Shown in pieces: positions 1 to 9,236 of a stretch of DNA of 64,000 nucleotides. A program made the translations under genes and the position numbers. The notes below the pieces were generated by a model, which was not told the origin of the DNA, ran no database searches, and saw only the letters and a list, made by a program, of their open reading frames with translations. The stretch is from Streptomyces avidinii (GTDB lineage Bacteria > Actinomycetota > Actinomycetes > Streptomycetales > Streptomycetaceae): the NCBI RefSeq assembly GCF_014650695.1, contig NZ_BMVL01000002.1:637351-701350 (forward strand), written 5' to 3'. The number at the start of each line of letters is the position of its first letter. The stretch's first letter is position 1.

Positions 1-900
<900 letters not shown>

Positions 901-924
901 GGCCGCGTCCTCCCCCCAGCGGCC

Positions 925-959
925 GGGGCCGTTCGGATCACCCGAACGGCCCCCTTTTT
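925..959 (+). terminator. Rho-independent terminator of the cholesterol oxidase gene
   Basis: A perfect 12-bp inverted repeat (925-936 with 942-953) closes a 5-nt loop and is followed by CTTTTT, starting 25 nt after the stop codon. This is a classic intrinsic terminator reading on the + strand. Confidence 0.9.
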
Positions 960-1000
960 CTGCACACCCCGCGCGCTCCGCGCTCCGCGCCCCCTCCTGG

Positions 1001-1060
1001 CTCCCGGCTCCCGGCTCCCGGCTCCCGGCTCCCGGCTCCCGGCTCCCGACTCCCGGCTCA
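1001..1060. repeat. Heptamer tandem repeat (CTCCCGG) ending at a stop codon
   Basis: Eight head-to-tail copies of CTCCCGG run from 1001 to 1056, the seventh with one change (CTCCCGA), and end in a partial copy. The array touches the stop codon (1058-1060) of the minus-strand AhpD-like gene. A 7-nt unit does not preserve frame, so copy-number change could move that gene's stop codon. Confidence 0.9.
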
Positions 1061-1537
1061 GTGCCCGGGCAGCACGCAGACGCTGTCCAGGCCCAGCACG
1101 TGGTTGAGGCGGCCGAAGGCCAGCCAGGAGCCGATGCTCATCGTCAGCTCCACGATCTCGAGCTGGCTGTACTGCGCGGTCATCCTGTCCCAGAACTCCT
1201 CGTCGAGCCCGTGGTGGTCGAGGGTGTACCGCTCGGCGTACTCCGCCGCCAGCCGGGTCCGCTCGTCGAAGGCGTCGGTCGTACGCCACTCGGCGACCGC
1301 GTCGGAGAACTCCTCCTCGACCTTCTCCCCGTCCCGCTCGGTGCGCCAGTCGAGGCAGAAGACGCACCCGTTGATCTGTGCGACGCGCAGCCGGGCCGCC
1401 TCGAACTCGCGCAGGCCCAGGGTGGTGTGGGCGTACACCGACAGGGAGAAGTTGGCGGCGGCCATGCCGATGCCGGGGACCATGTCGCCCCACACGTACT
1501 CGATCGGGTGCTGGCCTTCAGGGATGTCGATCCTCAT
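1058..1537 (-). CDS. Carboxymuconolactone decarboxylase / AhpD-like family protein
   Basis: 159-residue all-helical protein of the CMD/AhpD-like superfamily. Seen: the redox pair in GCVFCLDW (Cys58 and Cys61) with flanking acidic and His-rich segments. AhpD-type members reduce peroxiredoxins through this CxxC, while others are decarboxylases or have unknown substrates; the CxxC favours a redox or peroxidase-support role. The ATG at 1537 overlaps the upstream gene's TGA (ATGA), so translation is probably coupled to the DapB-like dehydrogenase and the two products likely share a pathway. The C-terminus ends directly in the heptamer repeat. The substrate cannot be stated. Confidence 0.85.
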   Translation of the reverse strand: MRIDIPEGQHPIEYVWGDMVPGIGMAAANFSLSVYAHTTLGLREFEAARLRVAQINGCVFCLDWRTERDGEKVEEEFSDAVAEWRTTDAFDERTRLAAEYAERYTLDHHGLDEEFWDRMTAQYSQLEIVELTMSIGSWLAFGRLNHVLGLDSVCVLPGH

Positions 1538-2616
1538 GACTGTTTCCTTCCGAGTCTGCCGATGGCGGGGCGCAGCGGGATGTCGAGGGCGTCGTAGAGT
1601 CCGGGTTCCGCCTCGACGAGCCAGTCGATGGCGCCGACGAGGCGGCCGACGGCGGTGGCGTTGCCACCCGCCGAGCGGTTCTCGCCCTCGTCGGTGGCCT
1701 CGATGGTGACCTCGATGCGCGGGCGGCCCTCGATGACCACCCGGTGGGCTCCGTCGCCGCCGTCGGGCGGCACGGGCCAGTCCGGTGCGCACGAGGGGTG
1801 GATGCGGGTGACGTGCTCGATGACGATGCGCGGCTCGCCCTCGACGATGCCCTGCACCTCGAAACGGATCGCGCCCTGGGTGCCGGCCTCGAACTCGCCC
1901 ATGGTCCGGGTGGTCACCGTGGTGTCGAGCGGCCGTCGGTCCGACGTCTCGCGGATCTCGTCGAGTTCGACCCCGAGCGCGCGGGCCATCATCCGTATCT
2001 GCCCGCCCCACACCATGGTCGGGATCGAGGGCATGAGCATCATCGGCTCGTAGTCCATGGGCTGGCCCATGCCCACGAGGTATCGGACGGAGTCGGGCTG
2101 GTCGTAGGTGGAGTAGTCGAAGATCTCCTGGCAGCGGATGACGTCGATGGTGGTGCCGAGTCCGCTGAGCAGGAGCGGGAGGACGTCGTTGCCCCACCCC
2201 GGGTCGACACCGGAGGCGAAGAGCGATCCGCCGCCCTCCGCGACGGCGGCGAGCACCGGGTCACGGAACTCGGGCGGAGCGCTCCGGTGGTCGTAGAGCG
2301 GGTACAGGGCGGGGCTGACGACGACCGCGCCGGACCGGACGGCGCGGGTGATGTCGGCCAGGGCCTCGTCGGGCCGGACGTCCCCGGACGCGGCGTACAC
2401 CACGGCCTGGGGGCGGGCGGCCAGTACGGCTTCGATGTCGTCGGTGGCCTCGACCCCCAACAGGCGGTCGAGTTCGCCGAGTTCGCCCGCGTCGCGGCCG
2501 ACCTTGGCTGGATTGTGGACGATGACTGCGCAGAGTTGGAGCGCGGGATGGGCCTCGACGGCACGGATCGCCAGACGGCCCACGTTGCCGGTACCCCAGA
2601 CAACCGTGGAAATCAT
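1534..2616 (-). CDS. DapB-like NAD(P)-dependent dehydrogenase
   Basis: 360-residue protein with an N-terminal Rossmann fold (VVWGTGNVGR, residues 5-14) like dihydrodipicolinate reductase, followed by a C-terminal domain like that of 2,4-diaminopentanoate dehydrogenase. Mycobacteria and Streptomyces carry many paralogues annotated only as dihydrodipicolinate reductase. True DapB enzymes are about 250-270 residues, so a lysine-pathway role is unlikely. It is more likely an amine or keto dehydrogenase of unknown substrate. The ATG at 2616 is the first in-frame start and has no obvious Shine-Dalgarno. The gene forms a two-gene operon with the downstream AhpD-like protein through a 4-nt overlap. 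Confidence 0.75.
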   Translation of the reverse strand: MISTVVWGTGNVGRLAIRAVEAHPALQLCAVIVHNPAKVGRDAGELGELDRLLGVEATDDIEAVLAARPQAVVYAASGDVRPDEALADITRAVRSGAVVVSPALYPLYDHRSAPPEFRDPVLAAVAEGGGSLFASGVDPGWGNDVLPLLLSGLGTTIDVIRCQEIFDYSTYDQPDSVRYLVGMGQPMDYEPMMLMPSIPTMVWGGQIRMMARALGVELDEIRETSDRRPLDTTVTTRTMGEFEAGTQGAIRFEVQGIVEGEPRIVIEHVTRIHPSCAPDWPVPPDGGDGAHRVVIEGRPRIEVTIEATDEGENRSAGGNATAVGRLVGAIDWLVEAEPGLYDALDIPLRPAIGRLGRKQS

Positions 2617-2686
2617 GCGCGGAGGGTAGCCACAGGTCCCTCACGTTGCCAGAGTCGCGCGGCCCGAACTCGTCGGCCCGGGCGGG

Positions 2687-2884
2687 TTACTGGTTCTGGC
2701 CACCCAGGACGAAGAGGAGGTAGACGAAGAAGGCGAAGAGGTGGCCGACGAACAGGTAGGCGACCAGCCGGATGATCAGACCGCGCGGGAACTTGGATTC
2801 GAAGCGGGCCCGAATGGTCGCGGGCGCGGATACGGTCGCGGGCGCGGGTACGGTCGTGGGCGCGGGCTTCTCGGCTTGGGACAT
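2687..2884 (-). CDS. DUF6126 family small membrane protein
   Basis: 65-residue protein: a 25-residue Pro/Ala/Thr-rich head, a basic stretch (RARFESKFPRG), then one hydrophobic helix (about residues 36-59) and a short GGQNQ tail. This is the layout of DUF6126, small proteins typically placed just downstream of an XRE-cupin regulator in Streptomyces (family knowledge). The ATG at 2884 lies 16 nt after the regulator's stop. A longer in-frame extension would run back inside the regulator gene and lacks membrane-protein character, so it was not used. Function unknown; co-expression with the regulator is inferred from spacing. Confidence 0.8.
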   Translation of the reverse strand: MSQAEKPAPTTVPAPATVSAPATIRARFESKFPRGLIIRLVAYLFVGHLFAFFVYLLFVLGGQNQ

Positions 2885-2900
2885 GGGTACGGCTCCTCCG

Positions 2901-3584
2901 CTATCGGTGATGCGTGGTCGTGGGCGTGGGCGTGGGCGTGGTGGGCGCCGCCGTGGTGGCGCCGCCGAGGCACAGCCCGGCGAGGCTGCTCTGCAGCAGC
3001 GTGTGGACGAAGAGCAGGTCGGCCCCGCCCGAGGAGGCCGCACCGATCCGGTGCGGTGTGAGCGAGTCGAAGTGGGCGCTGTCCCCCGGCTCCAGCAGGT
3101 GCTCGGCCTCGCCCAGGTGCAGCCGCAGCCGCCCGTCCAGGACGTACAGCCATTCCTCGCCGGGGTGTACGCGGACCAGCTCGTCCTGGCTGCGGCCGTG
3201 CGGCACGTGCACGCGCAGCGCCTGCATACCGCGGCCGGAGCCGCCCGCCTGCCAGTACGTCCAGCCGTCGGCCTCGCGGGCGCCGGGACCGCCGGCCCGT
3301 ACGATGGGATCCGCGGCGGCGGGGGTCTCGCCGAGCAGCTCGGAGACGGTCGTGCCGTAGGTGCGGGCGAGTCCGAGCAGGAGCGGCAGCGAGGGCTGGC
3401 GCCGGCCGGTCTCCAACCGGGACAGGTGGGCGGGCGAGAGCCGGGCCCGTGCGGCGGCGGCCTCCAGAGTGAGTCCGGCGCGGCGGCGCAGGTCCCGCAG
3501 CTGCGGGGCCACGGCGGTCAGCTCGTCCGCCGGTTCGTCGGTACCGGCCGTGCCGTCGGGGCCGGTGTCGGATCCGGGTGTCAT
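2901..3584 (-). CDS. XRE-family HTH regulator with C-terminal cupin domain
   Basis: 227 residues. After about 30 acidic/Gly-rich residues comes an XRE helix-turn-helix (LRDLRRRAGLTLEAAAARA through LSRLETGRRQPSLPLLLGLA). A cupin barrel follows, with HPGEEWLYVLDGRLRLHLGE and LEPGDSAHFDS. Such proteins act as repressors or dual regulators that sense a small ligand in the cupin. The start was placed at ATG 3584 because an upstream in-frame ATG at 3641 would put the coding sequence across both operators. The two TTGCC/GGCAA palindromes (3606-3641) immediately upstream are probable autoregulatory sites. DUF6126 follows in the same direction. The C-terminal tail is a low-complexity Thr/Pro stretch. 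Ligand and wider regulon unknown. Confidence 0.85.
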   Translation of the reverse strand: MTPGSDTGPDGTAGTDEPADELTAVAPQLRDLRRRAGLTLEAAAARARLSPAHLSRLETGRRQPSLPLLLGLARTYGTTVSELLGETPAAADPIVRAGGPGAREADGWTYWQAGGSGRGMQALRVHVPHGRSQDELVRVHPGEEWLYVLDGRLRLHLGEAEHLLEPGDSAHFDSLTPHRIGAASSGGADLLFVHTLLQSSLAGLCLGGATTAAPTTPTPTPTTTHHR

Positions 3585-3605
3585 ACCCCCGATTGAGCCA
3601 GATTC

Positions 3606-3641
3606 TTGCCTTCCTGGCAAACCTCCTTGCCTCTGAGGCAA
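3606..3641. promoter_or_regulatory. Double operator for the XRE-cupin regulator
   Basis: Two related palindromes sit 21 nt upstream of the regulator's start. Site A (3606-3620) is TTGCCTTCCTGGCAA with 5-bp arms. Site B (3627-3641) is TTGCCTCTGAGGCAA with 7-bp arms around one base. Their centres are 21 bp apart, two helical turns, placing both on the same DNA face. This fits cooperative binding by two dimers. Binding by the adjacent regulator is inference. Confidence 0.75.
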
Positions 3642-3774
3642 ATCACAGGCGAAGCAGCTCGGCCCTCACCTGTTCGAGGGCACGTTGCCCGGCGAATGCG
3701 TCACCACGGTTGCATGGGGTCCCGCTCCGTACAGGCTGGGAGGCACCGCACCGGAACACCCACGGCGAGGGACG

Positions 3775-4767
3775 ATGATCGTATCGATGATGTCCATGCC
3801 GGAGGGCACCCTGACGCGGGGCCACGTGTCGGAGGCACGCGAGCGTCTCGCCACGTCCCGCTTCCTCTTCGTGGACGTGGAACTGCCCGAGGAGAGCGCA
3901 CCCGGCGAACAGCCGATCGCCCATCTGCTCGGCCTGGAGGCCGAGGACGTGGCGTGGCTGGGGCGGGAGGAGGAATCCGTCCGGGCGGAGATCTTCGGGG
4001 ACGGCGGCGCCTTCGTCGTGCCCGCGGTCGACACGGACCGGGTCATCCGTGTCCACGCGCTGGTGACCGAGCGGTACCTCCTCACCGTGCACCGGGGGCC
4101 GGCCCCCCTGATCGGGAACGTCACCGCCCGCTTCCCGCTCGAAAGCCCGTCGGACTCCGTGGCCATGCTGTTCCTGCTGCTGGACGAGGCGATGGAGACA
4201 TACCGCCGGGCCGCCGTCCAGGCCCTGCTGGAGGTGGAGGACCTGGAGGACGAAATGTTCCGCCGCCGCCAGCCCGAGCAGCTCTACCGTCTGGCACGGC
4301 TGCGGCGCACCGCGGCCCTGCTGCACCACACCCTCCTCCCCTACCACCGGGTGGCGGAGGAGACCGTCACGCGCCGGGTGATGAACCGCGGCTTCCAGGA
4401 GGAGCGTCAGCGGCTCGTCCGCGAGTACCGGCGCACCGCGAATGTGGTGCTCGCGGACATCGAGTCCCTTCAGGAGTCCGCCCGCCGGGCCTTCGGCAGC
4501 TACTCCTCCCTGGTGTCGGGCGACCAGAACGGCGTGATCAACCGCCTGGCGGTGGTATCGACGATCTTCCTGCCGCTGACCTTCCTGACCGGGTTCTTCG
4601 GCATGAACTTCGCCTACCTGACGGACGAGCTGGAGAGCAGGGCCGTCTTCTGGCTGCTCGCCGTGGGCCTGCAGGTGGTCTTCCTGCTCATCGCCCTCTA
4701 CGTGCTCCACCGCACCCGCCTGTGGCGCAGACTGCGCGAGGACGACGGCGACCTCGACGACGAGTAG
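3775..4767 (+). CDS. corA: CorA-family divalent metal-ion transporter
   Basis: 330-residue CorA/MIT protein that carries Mg2+ (possibly Co2+ or Ni2+) across the membrane as a homopentamer. Seen: a large cytoplasmic N-terminal region ending in a long helix (LEVEDLEDEMFRRRQ onward, with the ESLQESARRAFGSYSSLVS stalk), then TM1 (about 275-295) ending in the signature GMN (FFGMNFAYL). A short acidic loop (TDELES) and TM2 (about 303-325) follow. The Arg- and acid-rich C-tail is cytoplasmic. ATG 3775 was chosen for the GCGAGGGA just upstream; an earlier in-frame start at 3685 lacks family similarity. Transcribed alone. Length matches the family. Confidence 0.92.
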   Translation: MIVSMMSMPEGTLTRGHVSEARERLATSRFLFVDVELPEESAPGEQPIAHLLGLEAEDVAWLGREEESVRAEIFGDGGAFVVPAVDTDRVIRVHALVTERYLLTVHRGPAPLIGNVTARFPLESPSDSVAMLFLLLDEAMETYRRAAVQALLEVEDLEDEMFRRRQPEQLYRLARLRRTAALLHHTLLPYHRVAEETVTRRVMNRGFQEERQRLVREYRRTANVVLADIESLQESARRAFGSYSSLVSGDQNGVINRLAVVSTIFLPLTFLTGFFGMNFAYLTDELESRAVFWLLAVGLQVVFLLIALYVLHRTRLWRRLREDDGDLDDE

Positions 4768-4785
4768 CGCGGCCGTTCCTCGGAC

Positions 4786-6339
4786 TCAGGCCGTCTCTTT
4801 CGGATCTTGCCCGGCCCACGCCGCCAGGACCGTGTCCACCGTGTCCGACTCGGCCGCGGACTTGTCCGGGCGGTGGCGCAGGACGCGCGCGAAGCGGAGG
4901 GCCACTCCGGCCGGGTAGCGGGAGGAGCGCTGGAGGCCGTCGTAGGCGATCTCGACGACCAGTTCCGGGCGGACCCGGACGGTGAAGCCGTCGTCCTCGA
5001 CCGCCAGCTCGCGCAGGCGCTGCGTCTGCCAGCGCAGCATCTCGTCGGTGAGCCCCTTGAAGGTCTTGCCGAGCATGGCGTACGCCCCGTCGGCGGTACG
5101 CGCACCCAGGTGCAGGTTCGACAGCAGGCCGGTGCGCCGCCCGTGGCCCCATTCGGCGGCGAGGACCACCAGGTCCAGGGTGTGCACCGGCTTCACCTTG
5201 AGCCAGTGCTTGCCGCGCCGGCCGGCCGCGTAGGACGAGTCCAGCGCCTTGACGACGACCCCCTCGTGGCCGCGGCGCAACGTCTCGGCCCAGAACTCCT
5301 CGGCCTCGGCCCCCTGCTCGCCCGGGGCCTCGACGGCGAGGCGGCGGACCCGGGCGCCCTCGGGAACGAGCGTGGTGAGGGCCGCGTACCGCTCGCGCAC
5401 CGGCAGGTCGAGGAGGACGTCCTCGCCCACGGCCAGGACGTCGAAGAAGTAGGGGGCGACCGGGAGGGTGCGGCGGGCGGCCTCGACGTCGACCCGGGAG
5501 CCGACGCGGCTCGCGATCTCCTGGAAGGGGACGGGGCGGCCGTCCGCCGCCCGTCCGATCACCTCCCCGTCGAGGATGAACCGCTCCCCCGGCAGTGACC
5601 GGGCCAGTTCCGCCACCTCCGGCAGCCGCCCGGTGATCTCGTCCAGGGAGCGCGTGTAGATCCGTACGTCGTCGCCCTCGCGGTGGACCTGGACGCGAAT
5701 CCCGTCCAGCTTCTCCTCCACCGCGCACGGCCCGAGCGCGGCCAGCGCCTCGGCGACCGACTTCGCCGTGCCCGCCAGCATCGGCTGTACGGGCTGCCCC
5801 ACGCGCAGCGTGACCGTCCGCAGGGCCTGCTCGCCCTCGGCCAGTACGGCGACCGCCACCCGGGCCAGCGAGCCGTCCAGCATCACCGCCCGGCGCAGTG
5901 CGGCGGCCGGTACCCCGGCGGCCGCGGCCACGCCCTCCAGCGCCACCGCGTCGAGCGCACCCTGGCGCACCTCGCAGGACAGCAGGCTGCGCAGGAACGC
6001 CTGCTCGGCCCCGGTGGCCCGGCCCAGCAGGTCGGCGACGATCCGGCCGCGCCGCGCCACGGACCCCGCGCCCGCGACCTCGACCAGTTCGCCGACGGCG
6101 GTGTCGACGTCCCGGACGGTCAAGCCGGGGTCGGCCGCCGGTTCGATCTCCCGGCCGAGCGTGCGCCAGCCGATGCCCGGGCGGCCCTGCGGGAGGCGCC
6201 CGGAGAGATAGGAGATGACCAGGCCGGCCTCCTCGGGGGGCGCGGCGGCGAAGAGCTCGGCGAGCAGGGCGGTCTTGCGGGACCGGGCGGCGGTCTCGGC
6301 GACCTCCCGGGACACGCGTGCGACGTCGGCCAGCAGCAT
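4786..6339 (-). CDS. lig: ATP-dependent DNA ligase
   Basis: 517-residue ATP-dependent ligase of the actinobacterial LigB type, distinct from the essential NAD-dependent LigA. Seen: an N-terminal helical DNA-binding domain (about 1-190); motif I in EEKLDGIRVQVH with the AMP-accepting Lys210; FILDGEVIG (motif III region); EGVVVKALDSSYAAGRRGKHWLKVK (motifs IV-V, given here as start and end EGVVVK/WLKVK); and a C-terminal OB-fold ending RFARVLRHRPDK. No polymerase or nuclease domains are fused, unlike LigD. It probably serves DNA repair or end sealing. ATG 6339 was chosen because upstream codons run into a 13-bp tandem repeat (6368-6419) and lose ligase similarity. Confidence 0.93.
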   Translation of the reverse strand: MLLADVARVSREVAETAARSRKTALLAELFAAAPPEEAGLVISYLSGRLPQGRPGIGWRTLGREIEPAADPGLTVRDVDTAVGELVEVAGAGSVARRGRIVADLLGRATGAEQAFLRSLLSCEVRQGALDAVALEGVAAAAGVPAAALRRAVMLDGSLARVAVAVLAEGEQALRTVTLRVGQPVQPMLAGTAKSVAEALAALGPCAVEEKLDGIRVQVHREGDDVRIYTRSLDEITGRLPEVAELARSLPGERFILDGEVIGRAADGRPVPFQEIASRVGSRVDVEAARRTLPVAPYFFDVLAVGEDVLLDLPVRERYAALTTLVPEGARVRRLAVEAPGEQGAEAEEFWAETLRRGHEGVVVKALDSSYAAGRRGKHWLKVKPVHTLDLVVLAAEWGHGRRTGLLSNLHLGARTADGAYAMLGKTFKGLTDEMLRWQTQRLRELAVEDDGFTVRVRPELVVEIAYDGLQRSSRYPAGVALRFARVLRHRPDKSAAESDTVDTVLAAWAGQDPKETA

Positions 6340-6367
6340 GCGGCCATCCTGCCGCGCCCGGACGTAC

Positions 6368-6419
6368 CGCGCAGGTCGGGCGCGCAGGTCGGGTGCACAG
6401 GTCGGGTGCACAGGTCGGG
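6368..6419. repeat. Four tandem 13-bp repeats upstream of the DNA ligase
   Basis: Two copies of CGCGCAGGTCGGG (6368-6393) are followed by two of TGCACAGGTCGGG (6394-6419). The array lies 29 nt upstream of the ligase start on its promoter side and about 110 nt upstream of the divergent fusion gene. It could be a regulator array or a simple minisatellite. Confidence 0.9.
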
Positions 6420-6530
6420 CGCGCATACCGCAGGTGCGGTACACCGGGGGCGCCTCATGGTCCTTGAGAAGGTCCGGGGTTACGCCTGTGGGTGCTCGGA
6501 CCCCGGGTACCCGCCCTTTAGGGTGCCAAT

Positions 6531-9236
6531 ATGAAGCTCCGAATGCCCCGGCGCCGCCGAGACCGTCTCCTCGCGGGCGCCGCCGCGCTCGCCGTCGTGG
6601 CGGGCGCCGGTACGTTGACGGCCGCGTCCGCGTCCGGCGACGCGCCCCCGGTGCACCGCGAGGACCAGGTCCTGTCCATGCCCGGTGCCGGGATCGACAC
6701 CTCCTATTTCACTGCGGGCGGCGGTGCGGAAAAGCGTCCCGCCGTGCTCCTCGGGCACGGTTTCGGCGGCAGCAAGGACGATGTCCGCGAGCAGGCCGAG
6801 CGCCTCGCGCGGGACGGGTACGCCGTGCTGACCTGGTCGGCGCGCGGCTTCGGCCGTTCCGAGGGCCGGATCGGCCTGAACGACCCCGAGCACGAGGTCA
6901 AGGACGTCTCCCGGCTCATCGACTGGCTCGCGGCCCGGCCCGAGGTGAAGCTCGACGCGGCCGGTGATCCGCGCGTCGGCGTCTCCGGGGCCTCGTACGG
7001 TGGCGCGATCTCGCTGCTCGCCGCCGGTCACGACCGGCGGGTGGACGCGATCGCTCCGGAGATCACCTACTGGAACCTCGCGGACGCCCTCTTCCCGAAC
7101 GGCGTGTTCAAGAAGCTGTGGTCCGGCATCTTCTTCACCAGCGGCTCGACCGACGGGATGCAGCAGGCCGTACCGGGGCAGCGGTCCGGTCCGGCGGCCG
7201 CGCCCGGCTGCGGGCGCTTCCAGCCCGAGCTCTGCGCGATGTACGAACGCGTAGCGGTGTCGGGCCGGCCCGATCCCGAGGCCCGCGCCCTGCTGGAGCA
7301 GCGCAGTCCGTCGGCCGTCGGTGACCGGATCAAGGTGCCGACCCTGATCGTGCAGGGCCAGGAGGACTCCCTCTTCCCGCTGGACCAGGCCGATGCCATG
7401 GCCAAGGCCATCGCGGCGAACGGCGCACCCGTCTCCGTGGACTGGGCGGCCGGCGGTCACGACGGCGGCATGCGCGAGGCCGACCGGGTCGAGGCCCGGG
7501 TGGCCTCCTGGTTCGACCGCCACCTCAAGGGGGACGAGGGCGCCGACACGGGCCCGGCGTTCCGGGTCACGCGCTCCGGGGGCATCGACTCCACCGACGG
7601 CGAGGTCACGCTGCGCGGCGCGAGCGGCGAGCGCTACCCCGGTCTGGTGTCCGGCCCGCGCGATTTCGCCCTGACCGGACCGGAGCAGACCTTCGCCAAT
7701 CCGGCGGGCGGCGCGCCTCCCGCCCTGTCCGCGCTGCCGGGCATCGGCGGGCAGCTCGCCGCCTTCGGGGCCGGGCTCTCGCTGGACTTCCCCGGGCAGA
7801 ACGCCCGGTTCGAGACGGCGCCGCTCACCGAGGACCTGCGCATCACCGGCACCCCGACCCTCACCCTGAAGGTGAGGTCGACGGCTGCCGACGGTTCGGC
7901 CGTCCTGTTCGGCAAGGTGTACGACGTGGGGCCGGACGGCCGACAGCAGGTGCTGCCGAGCCAGCTGGTCGCCCCCGTGCTGGTGGAGAACGCCCAGCAG
8001 GGCACGACCGTACGGCTGACGCTGCCCGCGATCGACCACAGCGCCCCGGCCGGGCACCGACTGCGGCTGGTGGTCGCCGCGACCGACCTCGGCTACGCGA
8101 CCCCGGCGGCACCGGCCTCCTACACCGTCGCGGTGGAGGGCCCGCTGGCCGTACCCGTCGCCGCGGAGGTACGGACCGCCGCGGCCGGGTTCCCCGCCTG
8201 GACCTGGTGGCTGCCGCTGGGCGCGCTGGCACTGGCCGCGGCGCTGCTGGGCATCCGGCGCCCCGGCCGCGGGCCCAAGGGGCCGCGGTCCGGCGGGGCG
8301 CAGCCGGACGCCGCGCTGGCCGACGTACCGCTGGAGATCAGCGGTCTGACGAAGCGGTACGCGAAGTCGCAGGACCGGTACGCGGTGCGGGACCTGTCCT
8401 TCCGCGTGGAGAAGGGCCAGGTGCTGGGGCTGCTCGGGCCCAACGGGGCCGGGAAGACCACCACCCTGCGGATGCTGATGGGGCTGATCTCGCCGGATGC
8501 CGGGGAGATCCGGGTGTTCGGACACCCGGTACGGGCCGGCGCGCCCGTGCTGTCGCGGGTCGGGGCCTTCGTGGAGGGTGCCGGATTCCTGCCGCACCTG
8601 ACCGGCCGCGCCAATCTGGAGCTGTACTGGCAGGCCACCGGCCGGCCGGCCGAGGACTCGCACATGGCCGAGGCCCTGGAGATCGCCGGGCTCGGCGATG
8701 CGCTGGAGCGCGCGGTACGCACGTACTCGCAGGGCATGCGGCAGCGGCTGGCCATCGCTCAGGCCATGCTCGGCATGCCGGACCTGCTGATCCTCGACGA
8801 ACCGACGAACGGCCTGGACCCGCCGCAGATCCGGGAGATGCGGGACGTCATGATCCGCTACGCCGCGGGCGGGCGGACGGTCATCGTCTCCAGCCACCTG
8901 CTGTCGGAGGTGGAGCAGTCCTGCACGCACCTGGTGGTCATGGACCGCGGGCAGCGGGTGGCGGCGGGCGAGGTCGCCGAGATCACCGGTGGCGGGGACA
9001 CGCTGCTGGTGACGCTGGCGGGGCCGGTGGACGAGGTGAGCGTCGAGAAGGTCGCGGCGCTGGAGGGAGTGGGTTCCGTGGTGGTCGCCGACGACGGGCT
9101 GCTCGTACGGCTCGAAGGCGCGACGGCCACGGGGCTGATCGCCGAACTCGTACGGCTGGAGGTGCCGGTGACCGGAGTGGGACCGCACCGGCGACTTGAG
9201 GACGCGTTCCTCACCCTGATCGGAGGTGCGGCATGA
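6531..9236 (+). CDS. Extracellular S15/CocE-type hydrolase fused through one TM helix to an ABC-transporter ATPase
   Basis: 901 residues in three parts. Part 1: Arg-rich signal (about 1-35), then an alpha/beta hydrolase with nucleophile motif GVSGASYGGA (Ser155), acid at Asp279 (GQEDSLFP) and His310 (GGHDGG). After it comes a jelly-roll like the C-terminal domain of X-Pro dipeptidyl peptidases (to about 545). Part 2: one hydrophobic helix (WTWWLPLGALALAAALLGI, about 557-577) then a basic stop-transfer (RRPGRGPKG). Part 3: a complete ABC ATPase with Walker A GPNGAGKTT (Lys642), signature YSQGMRQRL, Walker B LLILDEPTNG and the H-loop SSHLL. Inferred topology is hydrolase outside, ATPase inside. 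The permease starts within the stop codon (ATGA). No strong ribosome site is seen; TAGGGT at 6519-6524 could be a -10 giving a leaderless message. Substrate unknown. Confidence 0.88.
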   Translation: MKLRMPRRRRDRLLAGAAALAVVAGAGTLTAASASGDAPPVHREDQVLSMPGAGIDTSYFTAGGGAEKRPAVLLGHGFGGSKDDVREQAERLARDGYAVLTWSARGFGRSEGRIGLNDPEHEVKDVSRLIDWLAARPEVKLDAAGDPRVGVSGASYGGAISLLAAGHDRRVDAIAPEITYWNLADALFPNGVFKKLWSGIFFTSGSTDGMQQAVPGQRSGPAAAPGCGRFQPELCAMYERVAVSGRPDPEARALLEQRSPSAVGDRIKVPTLIVQGQEDSLFPLDQADAMAKAIAANGAPVSVDWAAGGHDGGMREADRVEARVASWFDRHLKGDEGADTGPAFRVTRSGGIDSTDGEVTLRGASGERYPGLVSGPRDFALTGPEQTFANPAGGAPPALSALPGIGGQLAAFGAGLSLDFPGQNARFETAPLTEDLRITGTPTLTLKVRSTAADGSAVLFGKVYDVGPDGRQQVLPSQLVAPVLVENAQQGTTVRLTLPAIDHSAPAGHRLRLVVAATDLGYATPAAPASYTVAVEGPLAVPVAAEVRTAAAGFPAWTWWLPLGALALAAALLGIRRPGRGPKGPRSGGAQPDAALADVPLEISGLTKRYAKSQDRYAVRDLSFRVEKGQVLGLLGPNGAGKTTTLRMLMGLISPDAGEIRVFGHPVRAGAPVLSRVGAFVEGAGFLPHLTGRANLELYWQATGRPAEDSHMAEALEIAGLGDALERAVRTYSQGMRQRLAIAQAMLGMPDLLILDEPTNGLDPPQIREMRDVMIRYAAGGRTVIVSSHLLSEVEQSCTHLVVMDRGQRVAAGEVAEITGGGDTLLVTLAGPVDEVSVEKVAALEGVGSVVVADDGLLVRLEGATATGLIAELVRLEVPVTGVGPHRRLEDAFLTLIGGAA

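Noticed and set aside
1001..1060. CRISPR-like or direct-repeat array
   Set aside because: Contiguous heptamers without spacers; simple tandem repeat. No CRISPR array or cas gene seen anywhere in the window.
1534..2616. Lysine-pathway dihydrodipicolinate reductase (dapB)
   Set aside because: About 100 residues longer than DapB with a diaminopentanoate-dehydrogenase-like C-terminus, and no lysine genes nearby.
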